From Hexactinellida sp. DTS-2022 (taxonomy: Eukaryota; Porifera; Hexactinellida), in NCBI GenBank assembly GCA_028753945.1, contig JAPNXP010000010.1, positions 1,367,042-1,431,041 on the forward strand: a stretch of 64,000 nt of DNA, in the 5' to 3' direction. Position 1 is the stretch's first letter. Every line of letters starts with the position of its first letter. Positions 23,516-34,481 of the stretch are shown here, one piece after another. A program made the position numbers and the translations under genes. Below the pieces are notes generated by a model. The model saw only the letters and a list, made by a program, of their open reading frames with translations. It was not told the origin of the DNA and did not search any database.

Positions 23516-24281
23516 CATTGAGGGGGTGCACGGGGAAATTGTGTAGTGGAGAAGTTCCGATCTCACCTGAATAAGATTAAGTGTAATTGTCAATAAACTA
23601 AATAGGTCTTCGAAACTATAAATATATAGAATATCAAAGCAGATTTCATACGGTTATGAAAATATATCTAGTACCTATAACTAACGGCTTGTATTAATTA
23701 CCAATGACTTACGCTGATCTACAAGAAAATAGAGAATAAGGGCATACGTGTAAATTAGTCAAAATAAGTCAAATAATAGTATTATAAAGCTAAATAGAGG
23801 AAAATCAAAAAGCTAATTATAAACAGTAATGTCAAAACTTCCCAAATAAACTAAGTATTAACTATATTGACTTTTGAAAGGAATTGAGTTACTGTAATAA
23901 AAGACATTATTAAAAAGGTAATTCAGGTTGTCTGTAAGATTCCTGGGCCGGGTGGTTGGTTACATACTGTATAAAATGAGCAGTACAACTACTTGACTTC
24001 ATCTAGCATTGTAACTGAAACTAATGTTATCGAAAAGGAGTAATGATCCTGATTAGTTCCACCTTGAATAATATTTCAGAATAATTAAATATTTATAAAG
24101 TAAATTAATTATCAGACTTCTATGTGATGTCGTGGATAGTGTATACTGAAAGGAGCAATACTCTTCAGAGATAAATTAGTAATCTAATAATAGGGGTAGA
24201 AAACAATAAGCTTAGTACCGTATTACATCGAAAAGTAGCCAAGGCGATTATTGTTTTTTTCGCCATATTAGGACAAAATTA
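23516..24281. other. No gene seen
   Basis: Unique-looking AT-rich sequence; no coding frame, terminal repeats or RNA gene recognised. Confidence 0.4.
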
Positions 24282-24889
24282 GGGGCGCATGCTTTTGTCC
24301 GAATTTCTAGTATGCATTTGTCCGAAATTTTGGAGTATGCATTTGTCCGAATTTCTAGTATGCATTTGTCCGAAATTTTGGAGTATGCATTTGTCCGAAT
24401 TTGTTGTATGCATTTGTCCGACTGGAGTATGCATTTGTCCGAATTTTGTTGTATGCATTTGTCCGACAGAAGTAAGCATTTGTCATTGAGTTTTTATGGA
24501 TCATTGATAAAACACTCGCATTAATAAGTGTGATTTTATGGTTTATTGTTAAAACGCACGCATTTCTAAGTGCGTATATATGATTTCGGGGGAAAGCGCG
24601 CCCTTTTTAAGCGTGTGGGTATGGTGCCCTGGTGGAAAATCTCAGTGTCTACGTGATCATTGGGAAAACACCGACTTTCTAAGTGCCTTGTATTGATTAT
24701 TGATAAAACACTCGCATTTCTAAGTGTCTTAGTGACAAAATATCATATGAATGACAAATGCTTACATCAATGTAAATTCGGACAAATGCATACTCCAGTC
24801 GGACGAATGCATACGTCAGTCGGACAGATGCATACTTCAAAATTCGGACAAATGAATACTACAAAATTCGGACAAATGCAGCTTCCCCC
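24282..24889. mobile_element. Non-autonomous element with subterminal GCATTTGTCCGAA arrays
   Basis: 608 bp. The left subterminal region holds seven to eight direct repeats of TATGCATTTGTCCGAA in ~35- or ~25-bp units; the right holds five in inverse orientation (TTCGGACAAATGCATACT). Caps are GGGGCGCATGC and GCAGCTTCCCCC. The flanks share AAAATTA (24275-24281, 24890-24896). The middle has a second repeat, TGATAAAACACTCGCATT, two to three times. Superfamily unassigned. Small open frames here are repeat translations. Confidence 0.8.
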
Positions 24890-25816
24890 AAAATTATTAT
24901 GAATTTTGGAGATTTTAATACAATTTATTTATTATAATCGGTTGATAATCGTATTGAGGCTTATATTAGGTTAGCTACTACCTAATATAATCATTAATTA
25001 ACCATAGAGGAGACAATTAAATTCCAAAAAATTAGTCACGATGGAATTTCAAAAAGCTAGGATTAGTTATCGAACCCAATAATCTAGCAGAAGCCATGCC
25101 ATCAATAATGGCCCAGAAAGAGATGTTTTGAGGCTAATAGCGATATTGACGAACTTTGACTATATAGTAATACAACATTTAGTTGATAAATAATAAATAT
25201 ACATAAATTATAGGACCTAAATCTTCTGGATATTTTGTTGATATTAGGTGTTAGAAATCTAGCAATATTCAATGGATATCCATGGATATTCACAAAAAAT
25301 GGTCTGGATATGGATATGGATGCGATTTTTCATCTCCACGGCAAGCCTGAAAATTGCAGCCCAACGTATTTCCCTTTGGAGGCACTACATTTGGTGGTTG
25401 GGTACTAGTAGTGCCTCCAAAGGAAAATGCTGTCTGCACTCTATTCACCATAGGTGTAGTTTTTTGAACTTTTAGATTTGAATATTACGTCACACCCCCC
25501 CTAGCGTTGGAGAGTTTCGGCGCCCATGATTACACACACTACTTTACGCGCGCTTAAATTCATTCTGGGTTGTGATTCGCTAATGTCATCTGTTTGGGAA
25601 ATGATGTGATAATTATGTATGTTATTCTCATTACTTATTAGTTATTAATTATTAGTGAATAATATATGATATTGGCTCAATAATACTTAATTAAGGTAGC
25701 TCATTTCAGCTCCATTAAAAGGTTAGCTTGTTAGCTCAAATAAATTGAAACCCGTGGCTGATAAATTATACGCAATTATTTATTTCAGTATATTATATTG
25801 CAAAGTAATTTACTTA
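24890..25816. other. Mostly unassigned; degenerate hairpin H
   Basis: 25350-25445 keeps the H skeleton (AAATTGCAGCCC, TTTCCCTTTGGAGGCACTA, AGTGCCTCCAAAGGAAAATG) without the rest of an A or B unit. The remainder shows nothing supportable. Confidence 0.45.
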
Positions 25817-25921
25817 CCTGGATTTAATCTCTGCATAATAATGGTCTAAAGATGAGAATAAGACCTCTTCGCGGTCTTATTCTCACCATTAAACCATTAT
25901 TATGCAGAGGTTAAATCCAGG
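25817..25921. mobile_element. 105-bp foldback element
   Basis: CCTGGATTTAATCTCTGCAT pairs with ATGCAGAGGTTAAATCCAGG; inside, GAATAAGACC pairs with GGTCTTATTC around TCTTCGC. The stem is almost complete, of a size compatible with a MITE or a precursor-microRNA-like fold. Confidence 0.7.
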
Positions 25922-25955
25922 GTTGTAAAATATTTGATTTAATTGATAGTAATAA

Positions 25956-26074
25956 AATCCAAAATTGCAGCCTGTGCCGACGCATGTTCCTTTGGTGGCA
26001 CTATATCTTGTTGGTGGTTTATAGATAGTGCTTCCAAAGGAGCATGCTGTCAGCACAGGCTGCAATTTTGGATT
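25956..26074 (+). repeat. Foldback hairpin module H
   Basis: Standard H copy, isolated on its left side from any A/B unit and followed by a full B unit. Confidence 0.8.
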
Positions 26075-27150
26075 TTTTTTCGCCATGTCATCATCACTAT
26101 GAAGGTGTTAAATTATTTCAAAAAGGTGTTACAGAAGGCATTGACCCTTAGAGTAGTGGAAGTTTCCATTTAGTTCACATAATTTTAGAGATATTCAAGT
26201 TCGAGTGGAATATAATAGCTGATGACTCAGCATTTTTTATGTGAGTGTTGGGTCATCACCCAACATCAACTAACCCATTTTAAATATCGAATTAACAAAA
26301 TTGTAAAAACAAATTTTTTGATGATGTCATCATCACCTCAAGGTTTCAAGACCCATTTGTAGAGGTGTTACGTGGCATGGGATCAATTGATAAATTGGAA
26401 GTTTGTTTCTATCTTATTTGATTTCTGAGATTTATGATATTTAATTAATTAGTATAAATAATAATTAATATTATATATAATTTAACACCAATTTCAATGT
26501 CAACTTATATTTATTAAGTTTAATTATTTTGTAATAAATAATTAATTAATTAATTTGGCTATCAAATTTTAATTCCGCACACTCGATAACCCCTAATGAA
26601 CAAATTGGGAGCATCTATATAAGTCATATACAGACTGAATTAATTATAAATAATTACGTCAGTATATTAACAGTGCAAGAGTATTCTTGCAGAAGTAAAT
26701 ATATTCACATAATCTGTCGTTGTTATGGAATGTAAAATCTCGGTTTTCAATTGGAAAATAGAAGCCTACTCGATCTCACAAGTTGAATCAATATAATAAT
26801 AACGAGTTGAAACAATAGAATTAGATTTAACACTTTCAATTGAACTGAAGTGTTAGTAAACAAAGGAAACATGCAACTCAATTGTGGCACAAACTAAGTA
26901 CAATTTGAAAATTCGTGCACTGTGAAAAGATGTATAATTTAATTCTCTTTCGAATACAAATAAATTTAATTTTCGGGTACTATTTATTGTTCCTGTTTCA
27001 ATATTAAACAGGTGCAAAAATGTGTCCAAAAAAATGTAATAAAAAATCGTGACCCCAGGTGCACATCTGAAACCCATGAGACACCCATCCTAAAATTTGG
27101 GCTCTTAATTAATAAAACTCTGTTTTGTGGAGTGGCTACGGATAAAAAAA
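26075..27150 (+). repeat. Complete B unit (reference copy)
   Basis: Hairpin-to-hairpin unit of about 1.08 kb: CGCCATGTCATCATCACTAT, GACCCTTAGAGTAGTGGAAG, the GTTGGGTCATCACCCAAC inverted repeat, CGATAACCCC, GAAAATAGAAGCCTACTCG, ATCGTGACCCCAGGTGCAC, then GGAGTGGCTACGGATAAA. The last third is homologous to the A unit; the first two thirds are not. Confidence 0.8.
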
Positions 27151-27269
27151 AATCCAAAATTGCAGCCTGTGCCGACGCATGTTCCTTTGGTGGCACTATA
27201 TTTTGGTGGTGGTTTATTGATAGTGCCTCCAAAGGAACATGCTGTCGGCACTAGCTGCAATTTTGGATT
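27151..27269 (+). repeat. Foldback hairpin module H
   Basis: Standard H copy between the complete B unit and the next B segment. Confidence 0.8.
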
Positions 27270-28305
27270 TTTTTTTCGCCTAGTCATCATCACTATGAAG
27301 GTGTTAAATTATTTCAGAAAGGTGTTTCAGTATGCAACGACCCTTAGAGTGGTGGAAGTTTCCATTTAGCTCACTTCATTTGAGAGATATTCAAGTTTCA
27401 GTAGAATATAATCTGTGATGACTCAGCATTTTAAAGTGCGTGTTGGGTATTCGCCCAACTCCAACCAACCCATGCGAATTATTTAATTCACAAAATTGTA
27501 AAAATACATTTTTTTGACGATGTCATCATCACCTCAAGGTGTCAAGACCCACTTGTATAGGTGGTACCTGGCATAAGGACCAATTGATAAATTGAAAGTT
27601 TGTTTCTATCTTGTATCATCTCTGAGATTAATGAAATTTACCTAATTAGTATAAATATTTAATTAATAAATTAATAATTTAACACCATTATTATGTACAG
27701 CAAAATAAATAAAGTTCAATTATTTGCACTTATTATTAATTTAAATCGAATTTCACTATCATATTTGAATTCAGCGCACTCGATAACCCCAATAATCCAA
27801 TTGGAAAATTCTATAAGTTAAATACAAAAGGAATTAATTATAATAAATTACGTCAGTACATTAATTGTGCAAAAAGAATATTCTCGCCGAAAAAAATATA
27901 ATCACTTAATCTGTCGTTGTTGTGGAATGTAAAATCTTAACGGTTCTATCATAAACCATCTTTAGTTTAATGCCATTCATTCATTACTTATTGATAATAA
28001 ATTAAATTATTAGTTATTTATTTTAGCAATGTTATCCACGGTGAGTTGAGTAAAGTCAACAAATTCCTTATATAAATTAATTTAATTTAATCCATTGTAT
28101 AGTAATGCTACAATTAAATAGAAGCCAGCTGGAATTTATAAGTTGAATCAATATAATTATCGCAAGTTGAATCACTAGAGTAGGATTTAACAAGTTAAAT
28201 CAATATAATTATTACAAGTTGAAACAATGGAATTAGATTTAACACTTTTACTGAAATTGAAGTGTGAGTAAACAAAGAAATTTCAACCCCCATTTATGGC
28301 AGAAG
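27270..28305 (+). repeat. B/A chimeric segment, second copy
   Basis: Nearly identical to 6499-7530, including the same B-to-A switch at TAACGGTTCTATCATAAACC and the A unit beginning GCCATTCATTCATTACTTAT. The A part stops at CCCCCATTTATGGCAGAA, where a foreign segment begins. Confidence 0.85.
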
Positions 28306-28986
28306 TAGTAGTATCTGTAATGCTATTTTAAAATCTAAAGATAAAGAAGCCATAACAAAAAGTGAAATGTAATTGTCTGAATGAACTGAGAAACCTGTGA
28401 AGTTCTTAAAGTCATTAGATGATTTGTAGAGCGTGTCATTCTAGCATAGATAGTGAATATCCATGGTTTGTGCCATTCTAGCATGCGAGTCATTCTGGCA
28501 TACAACAGTGCTAAGAATAATATGATACATTTGAACTAATAACTTTCGTCAATCACTCTTACTTGAATTGTTTGCAATAGAACACAATCGAAAATCGATT
28601 TTGCACTTTGCTATACCTGTGTTGGTATGATACACTATTTATGGTTGATTAGTGCAGGGACTAATTAATTAACTGTGTCACAATCAGAAGTAAATGGGAA
28701 TTCGTGAACTGCTATCAGGTGTAGAAATTTAGTGTACGCCTAATGATTTGAATTTTCTACAGATCGGAGCAAAATTGGGAAGCTAGTAAAAATATCTGTT
28801 TTTCGAAACTGTGACGTCATAATCCCGTTATTTTGTTTCAAAAACCAATTTATCGTTGTCGCAGTACAAAATTACCCCTGTATACAATTTTCAGCTTTCT
28901 GGGACTCGTAGTCTTTCCAATTAATTACGGACAAACATCCAAACAAACAAACACACACACAACAATTCCGCTTTTAATATATAGAT
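28306..28986 (-). mobile_element. Probable Helitron-like insertion (different family)
   Basis: Interrupts repeat units. Read on the minus strand it starts TCTATATATTAAAAGCGGAA, then GTGTGTTTGTTTGTTTGG and GTTTGTCCG, a 5' end seen in many non-autonomous Helitrons. I could not fix a CTAG-type 3' end, so the assignment is tentative. Confidence 0.4.
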
Positions 28987-29592
28987 AGATTAGAAAATAG
29001 AAGCCTCGATCTCACAAGTTGAATCAATATAATTATGACAGGTTGAAACAATAGAATTAGATTTAACACTTTCAATTGAACAGACGTGTTAATAAACAAA
29101 GGAAATTTGCAACTCAATTGTGCCACAAACGAAGCCCAATTTGAAAATTCGTGCACTGTGAAAGGGCAGGGTTTTTTCTAGGGGGGGGGGGGGGCGGGGT
29201 TGGGGGCAATTCCCCCCCCCCCCCCCCTCCCGGTTTTCTGCTCCTATAGGATATTTCAGCATGCCCCCCCTTATACTTATAATCCTTTAAATTGATCCCC
29301 CTTTTAAACAATCCTAGAAAAATCCCTGAAGGGTGTAGAATAAAATTATCTATCGAATGCATATAAATTGAACATTTGCGCACTATTAATTGTTCCTTTT
29401 TTCTAACAATAAACAGGGTAAGAATTTGTCAAAAAATTTTTTAAATAAAAAATCGTGACCCCAGTCCCAGGTACACATCTGTAACCCATGAGACATCTGT
29501 CCTGAAAATTTCAGTACTTAGTTAATAAACTCTGTTCTGTGGAGAGGATACGGAAGGATAATATACCAAAGTAGTAAGATTAGAACAGTATA
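28987..29592 (+). repeat. B unit, right third
   Basis: GAAAATAGAAGCCTCGATCT to CTGTGGAGAGGATACGG, interrupted by a MITE at 29167. It ends in a palindrome-module remnant (AGTAAGATTAGAAC) split by the Tc1-type MITE. Confidence 0.75.
29167..29328. mobile_element. G/C-run MITE with 5-bp duplication
   Basis: 162 bp, ends CAGGGTTTTTTCTAG and CTAGAAAAATCCCTG, with G13-14 and C15-16 runs. Flanks share AAGGG; the intact target elsewhere reads GTGAAAAGGTGTAGAAT. Confidence 0.8.
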
Positions 29593-30072
29593 CAGTACCC
29601 GGACAAAAGTATTCGACCACCCAACATTTCCCATTGAAAATAGTACTATAGTATGCCTAATAATATTGTTCAATGTATTAAAACTGTATGACATATTGCT
29701 ATTTTGATTTCAGATTCGTATTCTAAGCATTTGACTTACCCATTGTAGATGCTTTCAAATTGAATACATATTATTTCGGTTGAAAATTATCATCGAATGG
29801 CAACATGTGCCACCTGTTACCAACTCTCCCATAGTGAAAATTTTGAAAATTGGTGCATAGTGGCACAGGATGATAATTTTTAACCAAATTTAGAGGGGAT
29901 TGAATTGAAATATTCCACAATTGATAATTCGAATGTGCAGAATACGAATTTGTAATCGAAATAGCAATATCTCATGTAATTTGAATATACTTTCTTCACA
30001 TTGTTAAACCTAAGATAGTACTATTTTCAATGGGTAAATGTTGGGTGGTCGAATACTTTTGTCCGGGTACTG
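29593..30072. mobile_element. Tc1/mariner-type MITE
   Basis: 480 bp, TIR of about 60 bp: CAGTACCCGGACAAAAGTAT, then CGACCACCCAAC, and complement at the right end; TA on both flanks. No coding frame. Inserted in a palindrome-module spacer. Confidence 0.88.
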
Positions 30073-30553
30073 TATAACTAACCAAGGCAGTACAGGAAAA
30101 TATGATGCGGGCGGTGGAGCTGAAACAAGATTACCAGTTACTGGCATTATGTGTATGTATACATCAATTTCATGCTTTTGTCCCGTAGTCACTTATTATT
30201 ATAAAAATAGTAATTTAGGTTATGATTTGCTCATTTCCAACCATTTTCATGAATTATTATTATTATTGTAAAATAAATACAAATGCTAGACACATTCTGC
30301 GCAAAAATGGCTTTAGATAAGACAACGAAATATACAACATTAGGTGTTCGCAAAAACAAAAACAAATACATAAGTAGCCCCTCCCCCCCAACCCCTGTAT
30401 CAATATATTAAATCTCGATTGTTGTGTGTTTGTTTGTGTGTTTGTCCGTCCGCATAGTATTAAAGTTATGGGGGAATAGAAACCACATTTATAATTGAGA
30501 TAGAGACTAAGTTCCAAATGTTATAATAGGTAAACAAATTATTTGGGAAGATT
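30073..30553. other. No gene seen
   Basis: The left edge contains ACCAAGGCAGTA, the continuation of the interrupted module. TTGTGTGTTTGTTTGTGTG near 30421 resembles a Helitron-like start. No coding region. Confidence 0.4.
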
Positions 30554-30561
30554 AGCTAATG

Positions 30562-30715
30562 CAAGGTTTTTTTAAGGGTCTTCTTGGTGGCAAAATGCCA
30601 CCAAGATTTTGGGAAGTTACACCACGATTCGGGTCGGCCGCAGCTGCTGCAGTGTTGAGTTACACCACGGCCGCTGCTGAATTACACCAAGGTCTCAACC
30701 TTAAAAAAAACCCTG
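30562..30715. mobile_element. 154-bp hAT-type MITE
   Basis: Ends CAAGGTTTTTTTAAGGGT and ACCTTAAAAAAAACCCTG, perfect 8-bp duplication AGCTAATG (30554-30561, 30716-30723). The interior holds TCTTGGTGGC/GCCACCAAGA and repeated TTACACCA motifs. A partial copy lies at 15919. Confidence 0.88.
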
Positions 30716-31167
30716 AGCTAATGGATGTGGACATCCCGGACCAAAGCACCAAATTTTTTCCACGTACAGACCATTGCACGTCGGATACATTATGACCTCC
30801 ATCATGCATTTTAAAAATGGTCACTTTAATATTATTCGGACAAAAGTCCGCATTCACGAACTGATGTCAAATGACTTTGTATAAGATTATTATTAGCATA
30901 GTCGTTATCAGAACAGTGTGCGCTGTCGATGATGGGTCACTCGGTAGGGTGGCTATCATTTTTGAGAATGGAGTGTTGAACATTCCACCGTTGTCAAGGA
31001 AACTTTTTTAATATAATATGGTCATGTGACCCCTCTAATTAACGGAAATTCCATGCTGATTACGAATATCCTATTCCTGATTGGATTAAGTATCACTTTA
31101 AAAGTTATATTACATTTGGTGGTTCCCAGGAGCACCAAAGAATCTGCTAGAGAAAAGAGTGGTAAAG

Positions 31168-31351
31168 CAAGGTTGAAACCTCTCGAACCGAATATCAGTA
31201 TTCATGAATAGTTGCCCTAACGAATATGAATACTGATATTCGGTTGAGTAACCGAATACGAATACTGATATCAGGTTGGCAATCAAATTTCAACTATTCG
31301 GCAAATAATATACGGTTCAACCAAATATATCAGTATTCGGTTTCAACCTTG
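31168..31351. mobile_element. MITE, short form (GAATACTGATAT family)
   Basis: 184 bp with ends CAAGGTTGAAACC and GGTTTCAACCTTG. The 8-bp flanks match at 7 of 8 (TGGTAAAG and AGGTAAAG). The interior is repeated CGAATACGAATACTGATATC-type sequence. A longer copy lies at 53943. Confidence 0.85.
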
Positions 31352-32198
31352 AGGTAAAGGTATTCGAAGAAAGGTTGCAAGTAAGAATAAGATCCCAAGA
31401 AATTGGGCTGATTTCTTACGTGATCCAACTAATAAACAAGAACTGTTTGCATTTCTTTCCAACAAGATTGCCAATGTGAATTGTCCCGGAGGCAAATAAA
31501 TAATCATCACGACAGGTGCCACAGCTATTCTTCGAGCATTTGATCGTTCTATACACGATGTGATCATGGGGAAGATGACACCAGACCGTTGATCCATTTA
31601 CAGAATGCCCTTCTCAATAGCTGTACTTATTACTAAGTGTCTAGTGCGGACAATTGACACGGATGTAGTATTGGTGATCCTTGTTGGAAAGTTACACCAC
31701 TTGATTACCATAAGCAAAGATGTGAACATTTGGGTTAGCTTTGGTACAGGAAAGAACTTCTACATACTATCATATCAATGCAATCTACGAAGAACTAGGA
31801 AGGGAGAAATCTCTGGCCCTTCCTGTTTTCCATTGTTTCACGGGATGTGATACTAAATCTGCATTCTATGGGAGAGACAAAAAGTCAGCATGGGATGCAT
31901 CGAACTGTTATCATGATGTGACAGTTGCCTTTACCTACATGGCAACATGGTTCAGCATTTCCAGCTGGTGGAATGCTGCACTTTATTCTTTATGATAAAG
32001 CAAGTAATTTGCAGTATGTGGATGAAGCAAGAAAAGAAATGTTTTGTCAGGAGAAAATAATGGAGAGAATACCGCTTACCCGGGCTGCACTACTACAACA
32101 ATCAAAACGAGTTGCATATCAGTCTGGAATTTGGTGCACTAGTGAGCAAATTGAACAACGGGTACCTACTCCAGAAGTTTGGGGCTGGACCAGAGATG

Positions 32199-32367
32199 CA
32201 GCGGTCCGGAAATTTCATGCACCGGACCCGACAACCATTATTTTCTTCTGGACAGTCAGGACCGGTCCAGACCGTATAATCAAAATATTGGATTGGAAAT
32301 AGCTGGTCCAGACCCCACTTGAAAATAAGCGGACCAAACCGACATGAGACCGGTCGGTCCGGTCTTG
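32199..32367. mobile_element. Probable MITE inside the FTGCDT remnant
   Basis: Interrupts the protein between WGWTRD and DDKTQSW. Ends CAGCGGTCCGG and CCGGTCTTG, with repeated GGACCGGTCC-like blocks. No clean 8-bp duplication, so the limits are approximate. Confidence 0.55.
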
Positions 32368-33038
32368 ATGATAAAACCCAATCATGGGTTCCTGTATGGA
32401 ACAGTTTACCTGTGGCTTCAAAGGCATGCAGTGAATTAGTAAATGTAGCTTCAAGAGTAAAAGTGACTGTGGCGGTAGATGCGCGTGCAGAAAAGCGCGT
32501 TGGAAATGCACAGAATTTTGTATTTTGTAGTTGTAACTGTGAGAAGCAATATTTTTAGTGACATGGTACGAACCATAATTTTAGTATACCATTACAGTCT
32601 TCACACAATTCTCACTTTATTACTTTTAATCTAACTTTTTAAGTGATATTTAATCCAAAATCGTCATTCATAATCAGCATGGAATTTTCGTTTATTAGGG
32701 GGGTCACATGACCATATTAGATTTAAAAAGTTTCCTTGACAACGGTGGAATGTTGAACATTCCATTCTCAAAAATGATAGCAACCCTATCGAGTGACCCA
32801 TCTTTCGACAGCGCACACTGTTCTGATAACGACTATGCATATAATAACCGTACACGAAGTCATTTGACATCAGTTCGAAAATGCAGACTTTTGTCCGATA
32901 ATATTAAAGTGACCATTTTGAAAATGCATGATGGAGGTCATAATGTAACCGGCGGAAGTGGATCCTACCAAAAATCGAGTGCCCAAGCATTGGTCTGTAC
33001 GTGGAAAAATTTGGTGCTTTGGTCCGGGATGTCCACAT

Positions 33039-33412
33039 CAGAGGCGGCGCCACGCTGGGGCAAGGTGGGGCAAATGCCCCACCTGGCCTTCGGCTTGCCC
33101 CACCACTGGTGGGGCAAGCATTATCAATAGCTTAGAATATATTTGGGCGCTTTTGAAGTTTTTTTCGCTCGTCTTCTTAATACGACGCTTTTTTAACCCA
33201 ATTTTGTAGCATGGATTACGTTTGAATGGTTTTCATGTTTGCAAGCCTATCGGACAGACGAATGGGGCTCATATTGTAGTAATAGTACTAGCACTATTGT
33301 GTGTCTACCGATATTTTTTGATAGTGGTTTTATGGTTAAAAATTTTGCCCCATCTCAAATGTCCTTTGCCCCGGCCAGCCCCATCGCTCATTTTGGTCTC
33401 GCGCCGCCACTG
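33039..33412. mobile_element. 374-bp hAT-type MITE
   Basis: Ends CAGAGGCGGCGCCA and GGCGCCGCCACTG restricted to the outer 12-13 bp, perfect duplication GTCCACAT (33031-33038, 33413-33420). GGGGCAAGG/CCTTGCCCC-like blocks recur. It splits the right arm of the 30716 element and so postdates it. Confidence 0.9.
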
Positions 33413-33439
33413 GTCCACATCCATCCAAAATACAGATTA

Positions 33440-33578
33440 CTTATATGGAGCTCAGTTACTGGTAACTGAACTGCCATATAAGGAAGTGTTTCAATTATAA
33501 AAGACCCATAAGCTCAGAAATGAAAATTAGACATAAATAAAAACCTCTTCAGTTACCAGTAACTCAGCTCCATATAAG
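33440..33578. mobile_element. 139-bp foldback MITE, TA flanks
   Basis: Ends CTTATATGGAGCTCAGTTAC and GTAACTCAGCTCCATATAAG, TA on each side, arms of about 30 bp. Confidence 0.75.
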
Positions 33579-33629
33579 TATTTTGTCCAAAATATTGGCT
33601 TAAGCTGCCCTACTAAATATGCTGATTTA

Positions 33630-34135
33630 GAATTTCGCATTTTAATATTTCTAATATGAATTTTTGTTGTTGTTGTTTACACAAATACCGTATTTCCTTG
33701 AATAGTAGCCCCCTTGAATAATCGCCCCCCCCAAAATAGGTCCTAATTATTTTTTGACACCGCCTAGAATAACCGTTGATATCAAATAATCGCCTCCCTA
33801 CAATTATTGACTCTCTCAAATGATTATATTCCACAAATATTCGCCATTCTCGATAATCATTACATTTCTTGGGCCTAAATGGGGCTTGAAATCAATAATC
33901 GCCCCGGCTACTATTCAAGGCAATACGGTAGGTAACAAATTAAAGAAAATTGAAAATCAACCTAGAAGTCAGCTTTCAACGGGTATTATAGGTAACCAAG
34001 TATGCTGAACATTAATTTCGCATTTTTAAATCTATAATATGAATATTTGTTGTTGTTTACACAAAATAGCTAAACAAATTAATTAAATTCAAAATCAAAA
34101 TAGAAGTCAGCTTTCAACGGGTATTATAAGTAAAC
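33630..34135 (+). repeat. Local tandem duplication
   Basis: 33638-33687 plus 33929-33992 matches 34018-34132 (ATATGAATTTTTGTTGTTG, TTTACACAAA, GAAGTCAGCTTTCAACGGGT). The first copy is split by the MITE at 33688, which therefore came after the duplication. Confidence 0.75.
33688..33928. mobile_element. Tigger/pogo-type MITE
   Basis: 241 bp with ends CCGTATTTCCTTGAATAGTA and TACTATTCAAGGCAATACGG, TA flanks. Repeated AATAATCGCCCC blocks. A degenerate relative is visible near 39592-39680. Confidence 0.8.
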
Positions 34136-34274
34136 GGAAATTATAAGTATATAACTATGACAAATTTTACTAACTATGTAATCAATTGTCTAGTGAGGAG
34201 CAAGGCTGCGTAGCGGCCGAAAACTTGAGGTGCATAGCACCGATCTGTCGCAGAGCGAACGAGACCGAAGGGCT

Positions 34275-34470
34275 CGTATACTAATAAAACACAAATATTT
34301 TTGATTTTTGGCCTCCGGCGACAAGTTTAGGTTACAACTCAAAATTTATGACTCCTCGCCAAGTTATGAGTCATTCTCACAATTTGAGAAGCGTGAAAAT
34401 TAATTTAATCGCACATAATTCGCACCCTCTACGAGATAAAATTCTGAAAATTTAACAGTAAGCGCGCTAG
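34275..34470 (+). mobile_element. Short diverged Helitron-like copy
   Basis: Starts TATACTAATAAAACACAAAT, keeps TTATGAGTCATTCTCACAAT and ATCGCACATAATTCGCACCC, ends AGTAAGCGCGCTAG. About 200 bp, with the palindromic 3' third lost. Confidence 0.5.
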
Positions 34471-34481
34471 AACGTATAGAA

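Larger units (their letters stand above)
31105..32556 (+). pseudogene. Transposon protein of the FTGCDT type, decayed
   Basis: Blocks in order across three frames: NWADFLRDPTNKQELFAFL, LVRTIDTDVVLVIL, FGTGKNFYI, ALPVFHCFTGCDTKSAFYG, KKSAWDASNCY, RVAYQSGIWCTSEQ, VWGWTRD, and WVPVWNSLPVASKACSELV. Predicted invertebrate proteins with this series (LPVFHxFTGCDT, GKGKK, WGW, LPEASKxC) are common and repeat-like, usually ending in a cysteine cluster; here the end reads FVFCSCNCEK. At least three frame changes or stops plus two nested MITEs (31168, 32199) interrupt it. I do not know its biochemical role. Confidence 0.6.
30716..33424 (+). mobile_element. Element with ~380-bp inverted ends
   Basis: Left arm about 30723-31105 and right arm about 32640-33424 are inverted copies: GGATGTGGACATCCCGGACC outermost, then CCAAATTTTTTCCACGTACA, CATTATGACCTCCATCATGC, GAACATTCCACCGTTGTCAA. 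The right arm is split by a MITE at 33039. The interior carries a decayed plus-strand transposon-type coding region. Superfamily not recognised and target duplication unclear. Confidence 0.75.

Noticed and set aside
24279-24524. Three overlapping 66-70 codon open frames with repeated CICPKF/GQMHT text
   Set aside because: Translations of the GCATTTGTCCGAA repeat in different frames, not genes.
29114-29383. 89-codon frame with GGGGGGELPPTPPPPPPR
   Set aside because: Product of the G and C runs of the MITE at 29167.
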